A DNA stretch of 64,000 nt from Lachnospiraceae bacterium (GCA_900753305.1 CAADYR010000115.1:4760-68759); one strand, 5' to 3'. Positions 6,688 through 15,743 are shown, numbered from the stretch's first letter. Numbers and translations: made by a program. Notes: generated by a model not told the origin, from the sequence alone.

Positions 6688-9666
6688 ATGCGAGATTCGA
6701 TTGAAAACATATCACAGTTGCAAAAACAGTTGAACGACCTGCAACTGGAAAATCAGATATTAAAAAATATATTGGATAGGGCAGGATTGTCATATCATAT
6801 TGAATTGTCGGCATATAGACAAAGTGATAATAAAGAAACTTATGATCCGGAACAGGGAAAAAGAATTATTCATCCGCAGGTAATAACAGAAAATATGGCA
6901 AATCAGTTTTTTTATATGTTTTGGGGAAGACAGGATGTCTATGCAAAGCGTAGTGTTAATAAGGAAACTGGAAAGGCAGCATATTATCCTCAGTGTAATA
7001 ATTTCTGGACTAATGTATGTCATAAGAAGATAAAAGATGGTGTTAGCTGTAAGGATTGCAAGAATCGTTCATACAAGTTAATAACAAAGAAAGATATATT
7101 AAATCATTTGCAGGGAAATGCTTATAATGCATCAGATGTAATAGGTGTTTATCCTCTTCTTAGTAATGGGACATGCCGTTTTATGGTATTTGATTTTGAT
7201 AATCATGATAAGAGAGCAGAAGAGAAAGATTTTGCAAATATTGATGATACATGGATTGAAGAAGTTGAGGCTATGAGAGAAATCTGTGTATTAAACGGAA
7301 TAGAGCCATTAGTAGAACGCTCAAGGTCTGGAAAAGGTGCACATATATGGATATTTTTTGATAAGCCGATAGCTGCTTCTTTGGTAAGAAAGTTTGGTTT
7401 TACTTTGTTGGACAAAGGAGCAGAACAGGTTAATTTAAAATCTTTTAAATATTATGACAGAATGTTGCCTGCGCAGGACTCGTTACCGGATGATGGTTCA
7501 GTTGGTAATCTGATTGCACTGCCACTGCAGGGAAAAGCCTTGTTGGATGGGAATAGTGCATTTGTTGATGGTAATTGGAATGCTTATCCTAATCAATGGA
7601 AAATTATGTTTAACAAACCAAGATTATCGCAGGAATTTTTGGAAGAGAAAATAAAGGAATGGTCAAATTCAGTTAATGATATAGATGTGAACACTGATGA
7701 GGATGATAGAGAAAAACCTTGGGACAGAGTGTGGCATTTTAATAAAAATAATGTAGATGGAAAGTTACATATTACATTGTCAAATGGAATATATGTTGAC
7801 AATACCAATTTGAAAGCATCGATACAGAACAAAATTCGGAGGATGGCAGCAATTAGTAATCCGATATTTTATAAAAATCAGGTGATAGGCACATCTAATT
7901 ACGATACATCGAGATGGATATATTTAGGAAAAGATCATTTGAGTGGGTACATACAGATACCAAGAGGACTGTACGATGAACTTTTGGAGCACGTAAACCA
8001 GACAGATATTAACTATGAGATTGAAGATGAGCGTCAGCAGGGAAGAAACATTAATGTAGCTTTTCATGGTGAATTGCGTCCTGAACAGGATATGGCATTG
8101 AAAGGACTAACTAAGTACGACAACGGAATACTTTATGCTACGACCGCATTTGGTAAAACTGTAGTAAGCAGTGCAATAATTGCACAAAAGAAAGTAAATA
8201 CATTGATTATTCTTGAATCTTCCGCGCTGATGGAGCAGTGGAAAGAGGCACTGGATAAGTTCCTGAATATTAATGAGGAACTTCCTACATATGAAACTAA
8301 GACAGGAAGGGTAAGGAAAAGAAAAAGTTTAATTGGCACATTGCAGGGAGTACATGATTCAATGACAGGAATTATAGATATTGCAATGGCAGGTTCATTG
8401 TGCAAAAAAGGCGAGTATCACAAGCTGCTGAACCAATATGGACTTGTCATAGTTGACGAGTGCCATCATTCTGCTTCTGAAACTATAGCAAATATTTTAA
8501 AAGAGATAAAAGCAAAGTATGTATACGGTGTAACGGCAACACCGAAAAGAGGAGATGGATTAGAAAAAATCAATTATATGCTTATCGGACCTATAAGATA
8601 TAGCTATACGGCAAAGGAAAAAGCAAAGGAACAGGGGATACGGCATCTTGTGTATCCACGCTTTACCCGTACGGTACCGCCAAGAGGCGTAATTACCAAT
8701 AATATGCATCCCAATGAAGCATATGAGATTATTCATAATAATGATATCAGGGATGAACAGATTATTGAAGATGTGAAGAACTGTGTATCAGTAGGTCGTA
8801 CACCAGTTATACTGTCCCGTTACAAAGATCATTCAGGAAAATTATACGAGCGGTTAAAAAGCTATGCAGATCATGTGTTTCTTATGACAGGTAACAATTC
8901 TAAGAAAGAACACAAGAAGATCCTTGAACAGATGCGTCAGGTTGATAAAGATGAATCGCTTATATTAATAGCTACAGGTTCTCTTGTAGGAGAAGGTTTT
9001 GATTTTCCAAGATTGGATACACTTTTTATGGCAACACCTGTATCATTTCGTGGTGTAGTTGAACAGTATGCTGGACGACTTAACCGAGATTATGCGGGTA
9101 AACAAAATGTGATGATATATGATTATGTGGATAGTCATATTCCGATGTTTGATAATATGTATGTGAAGAGACTGAAAGCATATAAACAAATTGGATATGA
9201 ACTTGTTGGAGTTTTGCAAACTGATAAACAGGTAGTTAATGCAATATATGATGGTGATAATTATAGTGAAAACTATCATAAGGATTTGCTTGATGCTAAT
9301 AAGAATATAATTATTTCCAGCCCTGCAATTAGTGGACCAAAAGTTTATGAGCTAATCAATATGCTAAAGGAAAAACAGATGTCAGGTGTTCAGGTTACTA
9401 TAGTTACATGGACTCCAGATTCATATGGATTTGGTGCTGCAGCATACTGGATGCAGTTACATGAAGATATGCGCAAGGCTGGTTTTTATATTAAAACAGT
9501 TGAAGAATCCTGTGAGCGATTTGCTGTTATTGATCAGGAAGTAGTCTGGTATGGAAATATTAACTTGCTTGCAAAGAATAAGATAGATGACAGCATTATG
9601 AGGGTCATAAGCAAGGAGATAGCAGGTGAATTGATGGAACTTACATTTGGAAATAAAGATAGTTGA
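6688..9666 (+). CDS. TOTE-type primase-helicase with degenerate PLD-like C-terminus
   Basis: 992 residues; start at 6688 with TTGGAGGT 9 nt upstream (a GTG at 6658 would put this site inside the gene). Order: short coiled coil (5-30), Cys cluster (about 102-130), archaeo-eukaryotic primase core with F-M-V-F-D-F-D-N (about 165-172) and S-R-S-G-K-G-A-H-I-W (211-220). An SF2 helicase follows, with Walker A T-T-A-F-G-K-T (about 485), DECH box D-E-C-H-H (about 590), T-A-T-P-K-R-G-D-G (about 615) and motif VI Q-Y-A-G-R-L-N-R (about 793). The last 120 residues resemble the PLD-like domain of such helicases, but the H-x-K-x4-D motif reads C-E-R-F-A-V-I-D. Proteins of this type are assigned to TOTE conflict (defence) systems; the substrate here is unknown. 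Confidence 0.85.
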   Translation: MRDSIENISQLQKQLNDLQLENQILKNILDRAGLSYHIELSAYRQSDNKETYDPEQGKRIIHPQVITENMANQFFYMFWGRQDVYAKRSVNKETGKAAYYPQCNNFWTNVCHKKIKDGVSCKDCKNRSYKLITKKDILNHLQGNAYNASDVIGVYPLLSNGTCRFMVFDFDNHDKRAEEKDFANIDDTWIEEVEAMREICVLNGIEPLVERSRSGKGAHIWIFFDKPIAASLVRKFGFTLLDKGAEQVNLKSFKYYDRMLPAQDSLPDDGSVGNLIALPLQGKALLDGNSAFVDGNWNAYPNQWKIMFNKPRLSQEFLEEKIKEWSNSVNDIDVNTDEDDREKPWDRVWHFNKNNVDGKLHITLSNGIYVDNTNLKASIQNKIRRMAAISNPIFYKNQVIGTSNYDTSRWIYLGKDHLSGYIQIPRGLYDELLEHVNQTDINYEIEDERQQGRNINVAFHGELRPEQDMALKGLTKYDNGILYATTAFGKTVVSSAIIAQKKVNTLIILESSALMEQWKEALDKFLNINEELPTYETKTGRVRKRKSLIGTLQGVHDSMTGIIDIAMAGSLCKKGEYHKLLNQYGLVIVDECHHSASETIANILKEIKAKYVYGVTATPKRGDGLEKINYMLIGPIRYSYTAKEKAKEQGIRHLVYPRFTRTVPPRGVITNNMHPNEAYEIIHNNDIRDEQIIEDVKNCVSVGRTPVILSRYKDHSGKLYERLKSYADHVFLMTGNNSKKEHKKILEQMRQVDKDESLILIATGSLVGEGFDFPRLDTLFMATPVSFRGVVEQYAGRLNRDYAGKQNVMIYDYVDSHIPMFDNMYVKRLKAYKQIGYELVGVLQTDKQVVNAIYDGDNYSENYHKDLLDANKNIIISSPAISGPKVYELINMLKEKQMSGVQVTIVTWTPDSYGFGAAAYWMQLHEDMRKAGFYIKTVEESCERFAVIDQEVVWYGNINLLAKNKIDDSIMRVISKEIAGELMELTFGNKDS

Positions 9667-9750
9667 TTTTGAAGATGAAGTTTATCTTAATATAGTCTGA
9701 TTTTTAACACTATTTGTTGAGGCAAACATGAAACTAAGGAGAATCAAATT

Positions 9751-10083
9751 ATGGAAATGAGTAAAAAAGATTGGAAATTATTTCAAGAGAGACTGTTAGG
9801 TTGGCAGGAAAACTATATGGAAAGTCTTGTTGAAGAGTATGTAAGTTTTCTGAATGATGATACAAAGGCTGCATCAGAGAAGTTCTGGGAATTGGAAAAG
9901 AGGATAAAGGAAGATAAGCGTCATCCGGGCGTTATTATGAAGACGAGCAAGGCAGAGGCAATATGGGATATTGTTCGACTTATAAGACTAAAGGTAATTA
10001 CATATGATGATTTATCAGATTTTGGTGACGAATTGCAACAGGAAGTAAAGAGGATACTTGAGATGAGTAGTAGTAACTATTAG
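9751..10083 (+). CDS. Small helical protein downstream of the primase-helicase
   Basis: 110 residues, start supported by AAGGAGA 8 nt upstream. All helix-prone and charged, with W-K-L-F-Q-E-R and L-E-K-R-I-K-E-D-K-R-H-P near the middle, and no signal or membrane segment. It lies 84 bp after the helicase on the same strand and may be a partner or regulator of that system. I recognise it only as a small conserved hypothetical of gut Clostridia. Confidence 0.65.
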   Translation: MEMSKKDWKLFQERLLGWQENYMESLVEEYVSFLNDDTKAASEKFWELEKRIKEDKRHPGVIMKTSKAEAIWDIVRLIRLKVITYDDLSDFGDELQQEVKRILEMSSSNY

Positions 10084-10308
10084 TACCATCAAAATTTTTT
10101 CATTGTAGAAATAGTAGCTGGAGATCTTAAATCCCTTAGGTGGACAAGCAAATCTTTACGAATTTGAATAACAGACTAAAATGGGTTTATTTGTGGGTAA
10201 TATTATTGGTAACAGTCCATTATGAAAATAAAAATATTCAAATTCTTTTGAAAGGAATCGGTCGTCTTGCGCATATTATATATGTAAGGCCTTAAGGAGT
10301 GAACATAT

Positions 10309-10776
10309 ATGTCAAAAGAAGAATTTGTAGTCTTTACAGAAAAATACATGGATACCATATATCGAGTTGCATATAGCTGGACCAGAAATTCCCATGACGC
10401 AAATGATGTGACGCAGGACGTTTTAATACAACTGTACAAAACCACCAGGGAATTTGAATCAGATTCCCATATGAAAAACTGGTTGATCAGGGTCACCGTC
10501 AATCAATGCAAAATGTTGTTCAGATCTCCATGGAGTAAGATGGAGGATATCGGAGAATATGCAGATACTCTCGGATTTGAAGAGGAGAGTCATCTGGATT
10601 TGTTCCAAGCTGTGATGAATTTGGATAAGAAATATAGAGTACCGATCTTGTTATTCTATTACGAAGATTATTCCACAACTGAAATAGCATCGATATTAGG
10701 TATTCCGGAAAAAACAGTCAGTACAAGATTGTTTCGTGCAAAGGCTAAGTTAAAAAATTATCTGAAGGAGGAGTAG
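10309..10776 (+). CDS. ECF-type RNA polymerase sigma factor
   Basis: 155 residues. Region 2 covers about residues 5-70 (helix 2.2-2.4 with S-H-D-A-N-D-V-T-Q-D-V-L-I-Q-L). Region 4 covers 100-150 (Y-S-T-T-E-I-A-S-I-L-G-I-P-E-K-T-V, then R-L-F-R-A-K-A-K-L). The length is normal for the ECF group. AAGGAG precedes the ATG. Three bases separate it from the next gene, a single-pass membrane protein, the standard sigma/anti-sigma arrangement. It probably directs RNA polymerase to a small stress regulon; the inducing signal cannot be read from the sequence. Confidence 0.9.
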   Translation: MSKEEFVVFTEKYMDTIYRVAYSWTRNSHDANDVTQDVLIQLYKTTREFESDSHMKNWLIRVTVNQCKMLFRSPWSKMEDIGEYADTLGFEEESHLDLFQAVMNLDKKYRVPILLFYYEDYSTTEIASILGIPEKTVSTRLFRAKAKLKNYLKEE

Positions 10777-10779
10777 ATC

Positions 10780-11385
10780 ATGACAGATAAAGAAAAATTT
10801 CAAAAAACTTTTGATAAATTGCATGCTTCTCCGGATGTTTTGATGGAGGTGCTGAATATGACAACAAATGAAAAGGTTGTTCCGGTTAGAAAGAGAAGTT
10901 ATATACCTAAAGTAGCGGCTATGGTAGCTGCATTGGTTCTTGTGGTTGGATCTGGTAGTGCAGCCTATGCCATGGATCTGGGAGGTATTCAGAGAGTTGT
11001 TCAGGTATGGATTCATGGAGATCAGACAGATGCTACACTTACTGTAGAAAATGGAACATATACCCTTGATTATAAGGATGCAGAGGAAAAAGATGTTCAT
11101 CAGGGCGGCGGTGGTGTTGCATTTAATGCTGATGGATCAGAAAGACCACTGACAGAAGAAGAACTCTGGAATGAGATTAATGCGCCGGAGGTTTCATATG
11201 AAGATGATGGCAAAGTTTTCTTATATTATCTGGATCAGAAATTGGATATCACGGATAAATTTGAGGATGGTATCTGCTATATAGAATTGCAAGTTGATAG
11301 CAAAATACAGTATATGACAATTAAATATCAGAATGGCTATGCAATGAGCCCTCATGGCTATGTGCAGCCCTGGGAGTTTAATTAA
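10780..11385 (+). CDS. Membrane-anchored anti-sigma factor-like protein
   Basis: 201 residues: a cytoplasmic N-terminal 45 residues, one membrane helix at about 46-66 (V-A-A-M-V-A-A-L-V-L-V-V-G), then an outside domain with a Gly-rich turn and many aromatic strands. Strong GAAGGAGG overlaps the end of the sigma gene. The order and spacing with the ECF sigma gene, and the single-pass topology, point to an anti-sigma role that holds the sigma factor at the membrane. No zinc-binding HxxxCxxC motif is present, so it belongs to a ZAS-lacking type. Confidence 0.75.
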   Translation: MTDKEKFQKTFDKLHASPDVLMEVLNMTTNEKVVPVRKRSYIPKVAAMVAALVLVVGSGSAAYAMDLGGIQRVVQVWIHGDQTDATLTVENGTYTLDYKDAEEKDVHQGGGGVAFNADGSERPLTEEELWNEINAPEVSYEDDGKVFLYYLDQKLDITDKFEDGICYIELQVDSKIQYMTIKYQNGYAMSPHGYVQPWEFN

Positions 11386-11389
11386 ATGA

Positions 11390-11575
11390 ATGCCGGTATT
11401 AGCGATAGAAGTTGATGGATATGAATATCACAAACAGGATACAGCACAGGCACCAAGGAATTTGTAAAAAAATCGCATAATGGAGTTGTATGAAATCCCA
11501 TTACTGAGGTTTAAGACTAATGGCAGTGGTGAGAAAGAAAAGATCATAGAGATGTTGGATACGTTGGCGGGATAG
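11390..11575 (+). pseudogene. Decayed C-terminal DUF2726 nuclease-like fragment
   Basis: One frame (11390-11467) gives P-V-L-A-I-E-V-D-G-Y-E-Y-H followed by a stop. A second frame continues with M-E-L-Y-E-I-P-L-L-R-F-K-T-N-G-S-G-E-K and stops at 11573-11575. Together they match the end of the PD-(D/E)XK-like DUF2726 module that closes many large AAA/UvrD-type helicase proteins. The frameshift and the missing upstream part make it a remnant left by deletion. Confidence 0.65.
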
Positions 11576-11637
11576 AAAAAGAAGTGGTATCATATGTAAT
11601 AGAACTTTAATGTAGATTTAGACAGAAAGGTCAGAGC

Positions 11638-12219
11638 ATGAAGAACGTAATACATATTTATGGAGCCTCTGGTTCAGGAACAAGTACATTGGGCAGAAAG
11701 ATCAGTCAGGAGCTGGGCTATAAATTTATGGATACAGATGATTATTTTTGGCTGCCAACCAATCCGCAATATACCACAAAGAGGAGTAAGGCGGAACGAC
11801 TTGACCTGATGAGAAAAGACATTTCAGAAAATGATAATGTAGTAATTGCTGGCTCTTTAGTGGACTGGGGAGACGAATTGATTCCATTGTTTACGCTGGC
11901 AGTGAGACTTGTTACAGATACGGAAGTCAGAATTGAAAGATTAGAAAAAAGAGAAAAGCAGAAGTTTGGTGATCGAATTCTGCCAGATGGCGATATGTAC
12001 ACAACTCATATGAAATTTATGGAATGGGCGAGAGCATATGACACCGGCAGCGTTAATATGAGAAGTAAGGCGGAGCATGATGAGTGGCAGAAATTATTGC
12101 ATTGTAAGCAGATTGTTCTGGATGGAGCAGCAGATTTGGAAGATAATTTCCATGTAGTTCAGGCAGCAATAAATTCTGGCAGAATAATAAGAGAAGAAGA
12201 AAAAGCTTTAGATAGATAA
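11638..12219 (+). CDS. P-loop nucleotide kinase-like protein (adenylate kinase-like)
   Basis: 193 residues. Walker A G-A-S-G-S-G-T-S-T at about residues 9-17, then D-T-D-D-Y-F-W near 32-38, a segment that in small-molecule kinases contacts the substrate. V-V-I-A-G-S-L follows as the second strand, and there is an Arg-rich lid (R-I-E-R-L-E-K-R-E). The protein looks like an AAA/adenylate-kinase-like family of unknown substrate. AAAGG precedes the ATG. The stop lies inside a 17-bp tandem duplication that separates it from the next kinase gene. Confidence 0.75.
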   Translation: MKNVIHIYGASGSGTSTLGRKISQELGYKFMDTDDYFWLPTNPQYTTKRSKAERLDLMRKDISENDNVVIAGSLVDWGDELIPLFTLAVRLVTDTEVRIERLEKREKQKFGDRILPDGDMYTTHMKFMEWARAYDTGSVNMRSKAEHDEWQKLLHCKQIVLDGAADLEDNFHVVQAAINSGRIIREEEKALDR

Positions 12220-12237
12220 GAGCTTTAGATAGATAAG
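12204..12237 (+). repeat. 17-bp tandem duplication
   Basis: AGCTTTAGATAGATAAG occurs twice back to back (12204-12220 and 12221-12237). The first copy contains the end of the upstream kinase gene; the second is a duplicate just before the next ribosome binding site. It looks like a recent replication slippage event. Confidence 0.85.
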
Positions 12238-12253
12238 AGCTATCGGGGGTATT

Positions 12254-12778
12254 ATGGCAAAATTGATAATACTTAGAGGTAATTCGGGGAGTGGTAAGAC
12301 AACGATTGCGAAGGAATTACAGAAAAGTTTTGGCAGAAACACGATGCTTATCTCACAGGATGTAGTCAGAAGGGACATACTGAGAGTGAAAGACGGGGAG
12401 AATACAGAAGCATTACCTTTGATGAAAGAACTTCTGACATATGGTAGAAATCATTGCGAAATCGTGATATTAGAAGGAATCATGTACGCAGACTGGTATA
12501 AGCCGCTATTTGAGCTGGCAGTTCAACTGTATGGCACAGATATATTTGCGTATTATTTTGATCTGCCATTTGAAGAAACACTTAAAAGACATCAGACCAA
12601 GCCAAATTGTAATGAATTTGGTGAGGAAGCAATGCGCAGATGGTGGCGTGATAAGGATTTTTCAGACGTATTAAGTGAACGGGTAATTACATCTGAAAAA
12701 GGTATACAAAGTATCATTGATGAAATAAAATCAGCAGTTGAATTTTATAATGAATCTAGCGTAGCAGGAGTAAAATAG
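12254..12778 (+). CDS. P-loop kinase of the zeta-toxin-like/uridine-kinase-like type
   Basis: 174 residues. Walker A G-N-S-G-S-G-K-T-T at about 9-17; L-I-S-Q-D-V-V-R-R-D near 32; V-I-L-E-G-I-M-Y as the second strand; and R-R-W-W-R-D-K-D as the lid. This is the pattern of small kinases often named AAA family ATPase or zeta-toxin-like kinase. No antitoxin-like gene precedes it, so a toxin role is unlikely. The stop overlaps the GTG of the next gene, so the two are coupled. Confidence 0.75.
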   Translation: MAKLIILRGNSGSGKTTIAKELQKSFGRNTMLISQDVVRRDILRVKDGENTEALPLMKELLTYGRNHCEIVILEGIMYADWYKPLFELAVQLYGTDIFAYYFDLPFEETLKRHQTKPNCNEFGEEAMRRWWRDKDFSDVLSERVITSEKGIQSIIDEIKSAVEFYNESSVAGVK

Positions 12779-13347
12779 TGTCAAAGAGAAGAATAAGTAT
12801 TATTTTGATTTGTATTATGATGGGTATAATGGGATGTGGAAATTTTAAGTCCAATTCTACTGAAGAAGAAAAAGTAGGAGCTTCTGCTTGTGTTCCGGAT
12901 ATTGTTTTTATGAATACAATAAAATTTCTTACTCATGATACTGAAAATCCAGATTCAGCACTTACCTTTTATGACAGGGAAGGAAATCACTATGTGAGTT
13001 CTGATCAGTATGTTTGCTCTTTATCTATCGAGCAATTGATTAAAGAATACTCAGAGGGAAAAATATCGGACAAAATTTCCTATCACATGAGTTGTGATAA
13101 AGATGAACTGATAGAGAATTACCAAAAACTTAGTAAAATCAATAAGGATGATTACAAGATAATTTATCCGGAAGTAGGACCTGATCTTATTGCCAATGAA
13201 GAAAAATGGTATGGAATATATTATGATAAGGATGGTAATATTCAAGTATTGACAATTCACGAAAAGGATGCTCATGGAAATAGTTTTGCTGCTGATGATA
13301 GAATAAATGAGATTTACGAATGGTATATTGGAACTTTTATGAAATAA
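12778..13347 (+). CDS. Predicted lipoprotein
   Basis: 189 residues from a GTG that overlaps the upstream stop codon. Residues 1-20 form a lipoprotein signal (positive K-R-R, hydrophobic core, lipobox I-M-G-C with Cys at about 20), so the mature protein should be anchored outside the membrane. The remainder is polar, with Y- and D-rich strands. The family is not recognised. It may be the end of a small operon with the two P-loop kinases. Confidence 0.7.
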   Translation: MSKRRISIILICIMMGIMGCGNFKSNSTEEEKVGASACVPDIVFMNTIKFLTHDTENPDSALTFYDREGNHYVSSDQYVCSLSIEQLIKEYSEGKISDKISYHMSCDKDELIENYQKLSKINKDDYKIIYPEVGPDLIANEEKWYGIYYDKDGNIQVLTIHEKDAHGNSFAADDRINEIYEWYIGTFMK

Positions 13348-13431
13348 TATATAAGGTAACTGTGGAAAAAATTTCCAATATCAGATGAAGCCACTAATTT
13401 TAATCATATTTAGTATAAGTTCAGTATTAAT

Positions 13432-13460
13432 TTGACAAATATTTTTTATAGATTTAAACT
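13432..13460 (+). promoter_or_regulatory. Probable promoter of the flavodiiron gene
   Basis: TTGACA (13432-13437), 17-bp spacer, TAAACT (13455-13460). The -35 is perfect and the -10 is weak. It lies about 95 bp upstream of the ATG with a leader hairpin in between. Confidence 0.45.
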
Positions 13461-13470
13461 TATAAGCAGA

Positions 13471-13497
13471 GGGGGATATCAACGAGATATCCTCTTT
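13471..13497 (+). promoter_or_regulatory. Leader hairpin upstream of the flavodiiron gene
   Basis: GGATATC (13474-13480) pairs with GATATCC (13486-13492) around a 5-nt loop and is followed by TCTTTT. It is placed between the promoter and the gene, so it could act as an attenuator; it could equally be a terminator of the upstream unit. Confidence 0.45.
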
Positions 13498-13552
13498 TGG
13501 TTTATAGAACATATATTGTTTTGAAAGTCATGTAAAAAGAAAGGGGATACAT

Positions 13553-14707
13553 ATGGAAATCAGTAAGAATGTAAAATACGTAGGCGTAAATGATCATCAG
13601 GTGGATTTGTTTGAGGGGCAGTATCTGGTTCCGAATGGAATGGCGTACAATTCCTATATAATCCTGGATGAGAAAACAGCAGTGATGGATACTGTAGACG
13701 GTGATTTCTCCGAAGAATGGCTGCATAATATTGAGCAGGTGCTAGAAGGTAGAACTCCAGATTATCTGGTAATTCAGCATATGGAGCCAGACCATTCAGC
13801 CAGCATACCGGCTTTTTTACGGAGATATCCTGAGACGGCTATTGTTTCTACTGCAATGGGCTTTAAGTACATGGAGCAGTTTTTTCCGGAGACAGAAATT
13901 GCTGCTGAGAAGAGAGTCATAGCTGCCAATGGTGGAACACTGGAGCTTGGAAGTCATACATTGCACTTTGTATATGCACCTATGGTACACTGGCCGGAAG
14001 TTATGATGACATATGAAGAGTCAGAGAAGATTCTTTTTGCAGCAGATGGCTTTGGTAAATTCGGTGCGCTGGATGTTGAGGAAGACTGGGTGGATGAAGC
14101 CAGACGTTATTATATCGGCATCGTTGGTAAGTATGGAGCGCAGGTGCAGGCTGTTCTGAAAAAGGCGGCAACACTGGATATTCAGACGATTTGTTCTCTT
14201 CATGGTCCTGTATTGAAGGATAACCTTGGATTCTATCTGGAGAAATACGATAAATGGTCCTCTTATCAGCCCGAAGAGTCAGGTGTTGTCATCGCTTATG
14301 CGTCTGTCTATGGCAATACGAAAAAGGCAGCACAGTATCTGGCAGATAAGTTATCCAAGAGTGGTCAAAAGACAGCATTGTATGATCTGGCAAGATGTGA
14401 TAAGGCTGCTGCGATTGCAGATGCTTTCCGCTATGATAAGCTGTTACTGGCAGGAATCACATATAATGGAGATTTATTCCCATGTATGCGGGCTTATATT
14501 GAGGGGCTGACAGAGCGTAGTTATCAGAACCGCAGGGTGGCAGTGATAGAGAATGGAACCTGGGCACCCATGGCAGCCAAATTGATCAAGGGAATGTTTG
14601 AAAAGAGTAAGGATATAACCTTTACAGACACTAATGTGACCATCAAATCAGCGATGAATGCACAGAGCAGGGAAGAGCTGGATAAGCTGGCAGAAGAATT
14701 AAAATAA
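13553..14707 (+). CDS. fprA: A-type flavoprotein / flavodiiron protein (FprA)
   Basis: 384 residues. An N-terminal metallo-beta-lactamase-like domain carries the diiron ligands H-M-E-P-D-H at about 76-81, His near 145 (V-H-W-P-E), Asp near 164 (A-A-D-G-F-G) and His near 216 (S-L-H-G-P). A C-terminal flavodoxin domain has the FMN loop Y-A-S-V-Y-G-N-T from about residue 245. Such proteins reduce oxygen to water or NO to N2O using electrons from rubredoxin or ferredoxin, protecting strict anaerobes. It appears to stand alone, with its own promoter and a strong terminator after it. Confidence 0.95.
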   Translation: MEISKNVKYVGVNDHQVDLFEGQYLVPNGMAYNSYIILDEKTAVMDTVDGDFSEEWLHNIEQVLEGRTPDYLVIQHMEPDHSASIPAFLRRYPETAIVSTAMGFKYMEQFFPETEIAAEKRVIAANGGTLELGSHTLHFVYAPMVHWPEVMMTYEESEKILFAADGFGKFGALDVEEDWVDEARRYYIGIVGKYGAQVQAVLKKAATLDIQTICSLHGPVLKDNLGFYLEKYDKWSSYQPEESGVVIAYASVYGNTKKAAQYLADKLSKSGQKTALYDLARCDKAAAIADAFRYDKLLLAGITYNGDLFPCMRAYIEGLTERSYQNRRVAVIENGTWAPMAAKLIKGMFEKSKDITFTDTNVTIKSAMNAQSREELDKLAEELK

Positions 14708-14764
14708 CTGTTCATTGGAGATTGACAAAGGAGACCGTAACGTAGTACGATGTTCGTAAGGGGT

Positions 14765-14794
14765 AAGGGACACTAAGAAGGTGTCCCTTTTTGC
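14765..14794 (+). terminator. Rho-independent terminator after fprA
   Basis: AAGGGACAC pairs with GTGTCCCTT around a short loop, followed by TTTTTGC. It separates fprA from the secreted protein gene. Confidence 0.85.
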
Positions 14795-14815
14795 TATTTT
14801 TGCAGGAGGTAGAAT

Positions 14816-15646
14816 ATGAATCGTAAGAGAAAGAATCGTTTGGTAACTTTGTTGACTATCATGGTAGTTGCTGTCTGCTCTGTCTTTGGAAGCCCTATTC
14901 AGGCTAAGGCTGCCGCAAGTGATATTGCTACATTAGATCAGCTGTCTGCGCAGGCACAGTATCCTGTTGTCATGAATCTGGGAGTCTATGATGAAGCAAC
15001 AGGCGGTGTGTTGAATGCGCTGGCTACACAGGCTTTTGCCTCATGGGCATCGGACAATTATATTAATTACGAGTACATTTCAATAGATGAAATGTATATA
15101 GCGCCTTTTAGCAGTACATTGGCATATGCGGAAATGACAGCACCTTTCACATCATTGTTGACAGAAGTGGCAGCAAGTGAAGATGGGGATACATTGATTG
15201 CTGCAATGCAGTATGCACTGATGATCCATTATAGTTATATCTCCAGTGCGAATGAGGCAGTCAGCAAGATTGTGTATGGCTTCTTGTCAGCATCGGACGG
15301 AACCTATATAGGGTTTGCAGGAACAGATGAAGATACGACGAATATGGCATATCTGGCTATGTACAGTTTGTTCTATTCAGGTCAGCCAATCCTTTATTCG
15401 GCTGATATTTCTCTGGATACCGGGTTGGATGCCATAAGTGAAGATACTTCATCAAGTCAGGCAGATACAAGCGCACAGGCTGCCAATAGTAACAGCAGCA
15501 GTACAGCTATGTGCTGGCTGTCGGCTACAGGTTCCAAGTACCACAGCATCAATAACTGTGGCAGAATGAATCCGAATAAAGCAAGACAGGTGACGATTGC
15601 AGAAGCAGAGCGTCAGGGATACGGAAGATGTAAGAAATGCTGGTAG
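14816..15646 (+). CDS. Secreted protein with C-terminal Cys motif
   Basis: 276 residues. Residues 1-32 are a signal peptide (basic R-K-R-K, hydrophobic core, A-K-A-A cleavage region). The middle 180 residues are helical and rich in Ala, Tyr and Ser. A Ser/Ala/Asn-rich linker leads to a terminal segment W-L-S-A-T-G-S-K-Y-H-S-I-x-x-C-G, then G-Y-G-R-C-K-K-C-W. That tail resembles the small Cys4 module found at the end of many Firmicute surface and nuclease proteins. GCAGGAGGT precedes the ATG. Function unknown. Confidence 0.75.
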   Translation: MNRKRKNRLVTLLTIMVVAVCSVFGSPIQAKAAASDIATLDQLSAQAQYPVVMNLGVYDEATGGVLNALATQAFASWASDNYINYEYISIDEMYIAPFSSTLAYAEMTAPFTSLLTEVAASEDGDTLIAAMQYALMIHYSYISSANEAVSKIVYGFLSASDGTYIGFAGTDEDTTNMAYLAMYSLFYSGQPILYSADISLDTGLDAISEDTSSSQADTSAQAANSNSSSTAMCWLSATGSKYHSINNCGRMNPNKARQVTIAEAERQGYGRCKKCW

Positions 15647-15663
15647 AAATATAGATAAGAATG

Positions 15664-15698
15664 GACCGCATTGCCAGTGGATATACTGTAATGCGGTC
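15664..15698 (+). terminator. Possible terminator hairpin
   Basis: GACCGCAT (15664-15671) pairs with ATGCGGTC (15691-15698). The following T-run is weak (TTCAGTT), so termination is likely but not certain. Confidence 0.5.
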
Positions 15699-15743
15699 TT
15701 CAGTTATAGTAATGGTGTGTAAAGATTACTGGAAAGGCAGGTA

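Noticed and set aside
10241..10275. Possible ECF self-promoter upstream of the sigma gene (TGAAA and CGTC)
   Set aside because: The two motifs are only 7 bp apart, not the 15-17 bp needed, so I do not call it.
11638..12778. Two small P-loop kinases as a zeta toxin-antitoxin pair
   Set aside because: No small antitoxin gene precedes them, and both have substrate-type kinase motifs; a toxin function is not supported.
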